Part shown: positions 59,351-64,000 of the stretch, one piece after another
How the letters are laid out: each line of letters begins with the position of its first letter
How positions within the stretch are numbered: position 1 is the stretch's first letter
The notes under the pieces: generated by a model
What the model saw: the letters and a program-made list of their open reading frames with translations, nothing else
What the model was told of the DNA's origin: nothing
Databases searched by the model: none
From: Planctomycetota bacterium
GTDB lineage: Bacteria > Planctomycetota > Phycisphaerae > Phycisphaerales > SM1A02
Reading direction: 5' to 3'
Assembly: GCA_024226535.1 (NCBI GenBank)
Contig: JAAELP010000155.1
Location: 18,428 to 82,427 of the forward strand
Length of the DNA: 64,000 nucleotides
Program-made: the position numbers and the translations under genes

Positions 59351-61966
59351 ATGACCCGACGCGCCCGCGAACAACTCGGCCGGCTCCTGGAGCGATGGAC
59401 GGCCGTGGTCGCCCGCCGGCCGACCCTGGTCCTCCTCGTCGCGGTGCTCGCCGGCGCGCTCGGCCTCTGGGCGGCGGTCAACGGGCTGGGGCTGAACACC
59501 GACACCGCCGAGATGCTCTCCGCCGAGTTGCCGTTCCGGAAGGCGTGGGACCGGTACGCGCACGCGTTCCCGCAACTCAATGACACGGTCATCGTCGTCG
59601 TGGAATCCTCGACGCCCGAGATCGCCGACGACACCGCCGACGCGCTGCTCGCGGAGCTTGCGCGACGCGATGATCTCCTCGATGACGTGCATCGACCGGA
59701 CGGCGGCGCGTTCCTCCGGCGGCACGGACTGATGCTGCTGAACGTCGAGGATCTCCAGCGGCTCGCCGGCGGCATCACCCGCGGGCAATCGATGATCGAC
59801 CGGCTCCACGCCGATCCAAGTCTCCCCGTTCTGCTGGATCTCCTCGCCGCCGGGCTCGCTCCCGAGGCCCGCGACCGCGGCCTCGACGTCGGCCCGATCC
59901 TCGCCGGGTTCGACGCCGCGGTGAAGGCCCGGCTCACCGGCCGGACGTACCTGCTCTCCTGGCAGGAGCTCCTCGCCGGCGACCCCGGCACCGATCCCGT
60001 GCACCGGCGCTTCATCGTCGCCAAGCCCCGCCTCGACTACGACCGGCTCTTCCCCGCCGAGGAAACGCTCGACGCGATCCGAGTCATCGTGCGCGACACC
60101 GAGACCCGGACCGACGACCTCGTCCGCGTGCACCTCACCGGCCCCGCCGCCCTCGCCCACGACGAGATGACGACGGTGAGCCGCGGCGCGCTCCGCACGA
60201 CGCTCCTGGCTCTGGCCATGGTCGGGTTGGTCCTCTGGGCGGCGCTCCGTTCGGTGCGTCTCATCATCGCCACGCTCGTGACGCTCGTCATCGGGCTCCT
60301 CATCACCGCCGGGATCGCCGCGGTGACGGTCGGCCGGCTGAACATGATCTCCGTGGCGTTCGCCGTCCTCTACGTGGGGCTGGGCGTGGATTACGCGATT
60401 CACCTGTGCCTCCGGTACCGCGAGTTGATCGAGCGCGGTCACCGCTCGTTCACCGCCTTGCGCGGTTCCGTCCACAACATCGGGCCCGCGCTCGCGCTCT
60501 GCGCCGTGTCCACGGCGATCGGGTTCTTCTCGTTCACGCCCACTTCCTTTCGCGGCGTCTCCGAGCTCGGGCTGATCGCCGGACTGGGCATGTTCGTGAG
60601 CCTCGCCGTGACGCTGACGGTTCTGCCCGCGTTGCTGGCCCTGCTTCCCTTGCCGCGCCGCCCGGTACCGGAAGGGCCGCCGCGGCACCGCACCCTCCCC
60701 CTCCTCAACGCGCTGGACCGCGGCCGCGTGCCGATCCGCTGGGCGGCGCTCGTGATCGCGATCGCGTGCGCCGCCGTGCTGCCGGGCGCGACCTTCGACT
60801 ACAGCCCGATCAACCTGCAGGACCCGGATGTCGAGTCGGTCGCGGTGCTGCGCGCCCTCGGCGCATCCGATCGCGTCGCCCCGTCGTCGATCGCGATCGT
60901 CGAGCCCGACGCCGAAACCGCCCGCCGCCGCGCCGTGCGGCTGCGCACTCTTCCCCTCGTCCGACGCGTGGTCACGCTCGACGACTATGTCGCCACCGAC
61001 CAGCCGCGCAAGCTCGAGATCATCCGGAGCCTCGACCCGCGGCTCGGCGCCGCCCCGCCCGACGGAGCGACACCGATCCACACCGACCTGGAACGACGCG
61101 ACGCGGTCGAGCGACTGGACGCCACGCTGGCCGCCACCGGCGGCGACCGGACGCTCGTGTCCGCGTTGCTCCGGCATCTCGACGGGGCCGATGAGCCCGA
61201 ACGGGCGAGCGTGCTCGCGGACATCGAGCGGAGCATGCTCGCCACGTTCTCCATCGCCATGAGCCGGTTGCGCGACGCACTCGGAGCCGAGGCCTACACG
61301 ATCGACGACCTGCCGGCGGAGCTCCGCGCACGCTGGATCAGCGCCGACGGAGTGCACCGCGTCGAGGTGATCCCGACCGCGGACGTCACCGACAGCGCGA
61401 ACCTGCGCGCGTTCGTCAGCGAGGTCCGAGTGGTTGCGCCGCATGCCACGGGCGAGCCCGTCGTCCTGCTGGAGGCGGGGGAGGCGGTCATCCGCGCCTT
61501 CGTGCAGGCGTTCGTCGGGGCGCTGGTGGCGATTGCGATCCTCCTGACGCTCCTCCGCAACCTTCGCGAGGCGCTGCTCGTGCTCTGCCCGCTTCTGCTC
61601 GCCGGCGCGCTCACGGGCGCGGCCTCGGTCGTGCTCGACATCCCCTTCAACTTCGCCAACGTCATCGCCCTCCCGCTGCTGCTCGGCATCGGCGTGGACA
61701 GCGGCATCCACATCGTCCAGCGCATGCACGGTGGCGCCGAGCCGCCGGAGGCGCTGCTGCACACGAGCACGGCGAGGGCGGTGGTCTACAGCGCGTTCAC
61801 CACGATCATGAGCTTCGGGAACCTCGCCTTCACGGCCCACCGCGGCACCGCGAGCATGGGCCAGCTCCTCACGCTCGGCATCGTGTTCACGCTCCTCACG
61901 ACGTTGATCATGCTGCCGGCGTTCCTCCCGGCGCCGCGGTCGCCTACGGCGACGAACGCTCCATGA
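59351..61966 (+). CDS. MMPL/RND-family exporter (HpnN-like)
   Basis: An 871-residue RND protein with two halves, each one membrane helix, a large periplasmic loop and a cluster of five helices. First half: PTLVLLVAVLAGALGLWAAV, then LNMISVAFAVLYVGLGVDYAIHLCLRYRE. Second half: ALVIAIACAAVLPGATFDYSP and FNFANVIALPLLLGIGVDSGIHIVQRMHGG. The paired GxGVDxxIH segments carry the proton-relay Asp of this family. It resembles hopanoid or lipid exporters; the cargo is not determined. ATG 59351 is the Met before the first helix. It overlaps the convergent VOC gene by 23 bases. Confidence 0.88.
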   Translation: MTRRAREQLGRLLERWTAVVARRPTLVLLVAVLAGALGLWAAVNGLGLNTDTAEMLSAELPFRKAWDRYAHAFPQLNDTVIVVVESSTPEIADDTADALLAELARRDDLLDDVHRPDGGAFLRRHGLMLLNVEDLQRLAGGITRGQSMIDRLHADPSLPVLLDLLAAGLAPEARDRGLDVGPILAGFDAAVKARLTGRTYLLSWQELLAGDPGTDPVHRRFIVAKPRLDYDRLFPAEETLDAIRVIVRDTETRTDDLVRVHLTGPAALAHDEMTTVSRGALRTTLLALAMVGLVLWAALRSVRLIIATLVTLVIGLLITAGIAAVTVGRLNMISVAFAVLYVGLGVDYAIHLCLRYRELIERGHRSFTALRGSVHNIGPALALCAVSTAIGFFSFTPTSFRGVSELGLIAGLGMFVSLAVTLTVLPALLALLPLPRRPVPEGPPRHRTLPLLNALDRGRVPIRWAALVIAIACAAVLPGATFDYSPINLQDPDVESVAVLRALGASDRVAPSSIAIVEPDAETARRRAVRLRTLPLVRRVVTLDDYVATDQPRKLEIIRSLDPRLGAAPPDGATPIHTDLERRDAVERLDATLAATGGDRTLVSALLRHLDGADEPERASVLADIERSMLATFSIAMSRLRDALGAEAYTIDDLPAELRARWISADGVHRVEVIPTADVTDSANLRAFVSEVRVVAPHATGEPVVLLEAGEAVIRAFVQAFVGALVAIAILLTLLRNLREALLVLCPLLLAGALTGAASVVLDIPFNFANVIALPLLLGIGVDSGIHIVQRMHGGAEPPEALLHTSTARAVVYSAFTTIMSFGNLAFTAHRGTASMGQLLTLGIVFTLLTTLIMLPAFLPAPRSPTATNAP

Positions 61967-62312
61967 GCTCGATCCGGTTGCCGAACGGGTCGTGCACGTA
62001 GACGCGGTGCCAGCCTTCGATCGGCACGCCCACTTCGGCCGCATGCCCCGCGGCGGCGAGCGTCTCGATCATCGCGGCGAGATCCTCGACGACGAATGCC
62101 GGATGAGCCTTGGTGGCCGGGCGAAAACCCGGCTCGACGCCGAGATGCACGTCGACGTGGCCGTTGCCGAACCAAGCGCCGCCTCGGGTGGCGAGGGCCG
62201 GTGGCTTGGCCTGCTCCGGGAGACCGAGCAGGCCCTCGTAGAAGACGCGGGCCGACGCCTCCCCGCCCTCGGGCATCGCAAGCTGCACGTGCTGAATGGC
62301 GCGGATCGACAT
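61944..62312 (-). CDS. VOC (glyoxalase/dioxygenase superfamily) protein
   Basis: A 122-residue single-module vicinal-oxygen-chelate protein: AIQHVQLAMPEGGEASARVFYEGLLGL, VDVHLGVEPGF, HPAFVVEDLAAMIETLAAAG and YVHDPFGNRIELME. His8, a middle His and the Glu in IELME are in the usual metal positions. Substrate is unknown. ATG 62312 begins the domain directly; the 3' end overlaps the MMPL gene. Confidence 0.88.
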   Translation of the reverse strand: MSIRAIQHVQLAMPEGGEASARVFYEGLLGLPEQAKPPALATRGGAWFGNGHVDVHLGVEPGFRPATKAHPAFVVEDLAAMIETLAAAGHAAEVGVPIEGWHRVYVHDPFGNRIELMERSSP

Positions 62313-62471
62313 GGGGACGGGGTGCGGTTCTCCCTTGCGGGACGCGCGGTGTCAACCGGAATGTCGACCCCTCGTCCGCACTCCGGACCCGATCGCAGGC
62401 CGGTCGCGTGACGGACGGATGTTCCCTGCTACAGTCAGGGAGTCGTACGACGCCCCCTGGAGACCCGCCTC

Positions 62472-63449
62472 ATGGCCCAAACGGAGGAACTCCGCGATCC
62501 CTGGCTCGTGGCCGTCTGGCCCGGCATGGGCAACGTGTCCCTTGCCGCGGGCGGCTACCTCGTGGCCAAGCTCAGCGCCACGCTCGTGCACGAACTGGCG
62601 GCGCCGGGAGTGTTCGACGTCAAGACGGTGGAGATCAAGGCGGGGGTCGCGCAGGCCGGGCGGACGCCGCGCAACATGATCTTCGAATGGAAGGCGCCGC
62701 CGGGCGGGCGCGACCTGCTCATCTTCGTGGGCGAGGCGCAACCGGAGGCCGGTGGATTCGCGTTCTGCCGCGTGCTCCTGGAATACGCGAAGCAGCGCGG
62801 CGTGCAACGCGTGTTCACCTTCGCGGCGATGGCGACGCAGCTTCATCCATCCAACGATCCGCGCGTCTTCGGTGCCGCGACCGACGCCGACACGCTGGTC
62901 GACCTGCGACCGCTCGAGGTGGAGATCCTCGAAGAGGGACAGATCAGCGGTCTCAATGGCGTGCTGCTCGCGGCAAGCGCCGAGCAGGGACTCTCCGGTA
63001 CGTGCCTCCTCGGCGAGTTGCCGTTCTTCGCCGTGGGCGTGGCGAATCCGAAGGCGTCGCAGGCGGTGCTGGAGATCTTCACCAGCCTCGCCGGCATCGA
63101 GATCGACTTCACCGAGCTGAGCCAGCAGTCGGAGGCGGTCGAGGAAGGGCTGCTGGAGCTGCTGGAGAAGATGAAGGAGGCGGCGCGCGAGCAAGGCGAG
63201 ACCGAGGGGGGCTTCGCGCTGCCGGACCTCGTCGAGGTCGATGACGAGGAAGTCGCCAACGGCGACGGCGACGGCTCGGCCCACGAGCCGCCCATCGACG
63301 ACGACACGCGACGACGCATCGAAGCGATGTTCCAGGAGGCGGACCGCGACCGCCAGAAGGCGTTCCGGCTCAAGGAGGAGCTGGACCGGCTGGGCGTGTT
63401 CAAACGCTACGAAGACCGGTTCCTGGATCTGTTCCGGCGCGCGGAGTAG
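62472..63449 (+). CDS. PAC2-family (proteasome-assembly-chaperone-like) protein
   Basis: A 325-residue protein. The first 230 residues follow the PAC2/DUF75 pattern: LVAVWPGMGNVSLAAGGYLVAKL, DLLIFVGEAQP, GFAFCRVLLEYAKQRGVQRVFTFAAMATQ, ISGLNGVLLAASAEQGLSGTCLLGELP. The remainder has an acidic linker and a helical tail (RRRIEAMFQEADRDRQKAFRLKEELDRLG). Bacterial members have no settled function, and no proteasome genes are in view. A TACAGT element (62430-62435) lies about 36 bases upstream of ATG 62472. Confidence 0.82.
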   Translation: MAQTEELRDPWLVAVWPGMGNVSLAAGGYLVAKLSATLVHELAAPGVFDVKTVEIKAGVAQAGRTPRNMIFEWKAPPGGRDLLIFVGEAQPEAGGFAFCRVLLEYAKQRGVQRVFTFAAMATQLHPSNDPRVFGAATDADTLVDLRPLEVEILEEGQISGLNGVLLAASAEQGLSGTCLLGELPFFAVGVANPKASQAVLEIFTSLAGIEIDFTELSQQSEAVEEGLLELLEKMKEAAREQGETEGGFALPDLVEVDDEEVANGDGDGSAHEPPIDDDTRRRIEAMFQEADRDRQKAFRLKEELDRLGVFKRYEDRFLDLFRRAE

Positions 63450-63466
63450 CGTCCGTCCAACCGGCG

Positions 63467-63472
63467 TACAAT
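63467..63472 (+). promoter_or_regulatory. candidate -10 element (TACAAT), leaderless start
   Basis: TACAAT is separated by 6 bases from ATG 63479 of the esterase gene, with no ribosome site between and no clear -35. Confidence 0.45.
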
Positions 63473-63478
63473 CGCTCC

Positions 63479-64000
63479 ATGAACGCATTCCGCCGCACGC
63501 TCGGCCTGCTGCTGCTCGGACTCTTCGTCGCGCCTGCGTTGACCGCACGCGCCGACGTCACGGTGCCCGCGATCTTCGGCGATCACATGGTCCTCCAGCA
63601 GGAGACCGACGCGCCGGTCTGGGGCTGGGCGGCGGCCGAGGAATCCGTCACGGTCACGGGGAGCTGGAACGACGCGGTCGTCGAGACCGTCGCCGACGAC
63701 CGCGGGCGCTGGTCGGTCCGGCTTCCCACGCCTTCGGCGGGCGGGCCGTTCGCGCTGCGCGTGACCGGGCGCAACACGATCGCGTTCGACGACGTGATGA
63801 TCGGCGAGGTCTGGCTCTGCTCGGGCCAGTCGAACATGGAGTGGCCGGTCTCCGCGGCGCGGGGCGGGGCCGGCGAGATCGCCGGCGCCGATCATCCGCG
63901 AATCCGCCTGTTCACGGTCGAGAACACCGTGGCCGCCATGCCGCGCTCCAACTGCAACGGGACGTGGTCGCGGTGCACGCCCGAGACGGTCCGGTCGTTC
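63479..64000 (+). CDS. sialate O-acetylesterase-like exported esterase, N-terminal part
   Basis: The frame is open to the right edge, giving the first 174 residues. A signal peptide (LGLLLLGLFVAPALTARA) is followed by the family start VTVPAIFGDHMVLQQETDAPVWGWA and a beta-sandwich region. The SGNH-type catalytic block VMIGEVWLCSGQSNMEWPV carries the nucleophile Ser in GQSNM. Members remove O-acetyl groups from sialic acids or plant polysaccharides. The C-terminal Asp/His of the triad lie beyond the window. Confidence 0.88.
   Translation, partial: MNAFRRTLGLLLLGLFVAPALTARADVTVPAIFGDHMVLQQETDAPVWGWAAAEESVTVTGSWNDAVVETVADDRGRWSVRLPTPSAGGPFALRVTGRNTIAFDDVMIGEVWLCSGQSNMEWPVSAARGGAGEIAGADHPRIRLFTVENTVAAMPRSNCNGTWSRCTPETVRSF

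Noticed and set aside
59324..62044. 900-codon antisense frame over the MMPL gene
   Set aside because: It mirrors the third-position GC bias of the MMPL gene and is a low-complexity Arg/Glu/His-rich shadow.

Overview
The window is high-GC DNA that most resembles a planctomycete of the Phycisphaerae type. Evidence: five secreted proteins end in paired dockerin/EF-hand-like modules (D..GNG.VDFGDIL.VI..WGPC), two of them also carry Cys-rich GACC..DGTC repeats, sulfatases are present, a degenerate ECF sigma factor overlaps a kinase-TPR gene, and ASPIC/UnbV and FG-GAP proteins occur. Many genes appear to have a TANNNT -10 element only 6-9 bases before the start codon, suggesting leaderless mRNAs.

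1-5.8 kb: reductive pyrimidine catabolism. The C-terminal part of a beta-ureidopropionase, an NCS1 nucleobase permease and a class III (beta-alanine type) transaminase read rightward and converge on dihydropyrimidinase and a PreA-like dihydropyrimidine dehydrogenase. 5.9-12.8 kb: a secreted reprolysin-like metalloprotease and a 1344-residue sulfatase/PhoD fusion. 12.9-20 kb: signalling (receiver-GAF-PP2C phosphatase, kinase-TPR protein, a frameshifted ECF sigma factor, a second sigma factor), a ParB-like protein and a probable methanethiol methyltransferase. 20-25.4 kb: tyrosine/homogentisate degradation (hpd, hmgA) followed by a cysteine-synthase-like gene, then a nitrilase-family amidase and a methyltransferase. 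25.4-33 kb: a cluster of secreted dockerin-type proteins, with a YjbQ gene.

33-50 kb holds the most notable content: a selenocysteine island. It has selD, selB, selA and selC (tRNA-Sec, anticodon TCA), and three genes with an in-frame TGA that is best read as selenocysteine: selD itself (Sec18), a secreted thioredoxin-like protein with a U-A-G-C motif (Sec67), and an EF-hand lipoprotein with a C-terminal iodothyronine-deiodinase-like domain (SYT-U-PPF, Sec295). Each TGA is followed by a hairpin placed and shaped like a bacterial SECIS. The thioredoxin-like gene and selD diverge from one 12-bp palindrome that supplies a -10 element in both directions. A cysteine desulfurase whose canonical catalytic Cys position is Val is translationally coupled to the thioredoxin-like gene. 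Between selA and selC lie a dense array of short hairpins and an unusually low-GC orphan gene.

50-64 kb: a DUF72 protein, a second sulfatase, a PAS-type sensor kinase, galactokinase, a decayed dockerin gene, an FkbM methyltransferase, RNase PH, a small zinc-ribbon protein ending inside a 173-bp inverted-repeat (MITE-like) element, a CRTAC1-like protein, an MMPL/RND exporter, a VOC protein, a PAC2 protein and the start of a sialate O-acetylesterase. All functional calls rest on reading motifs by eye; no database search was run.
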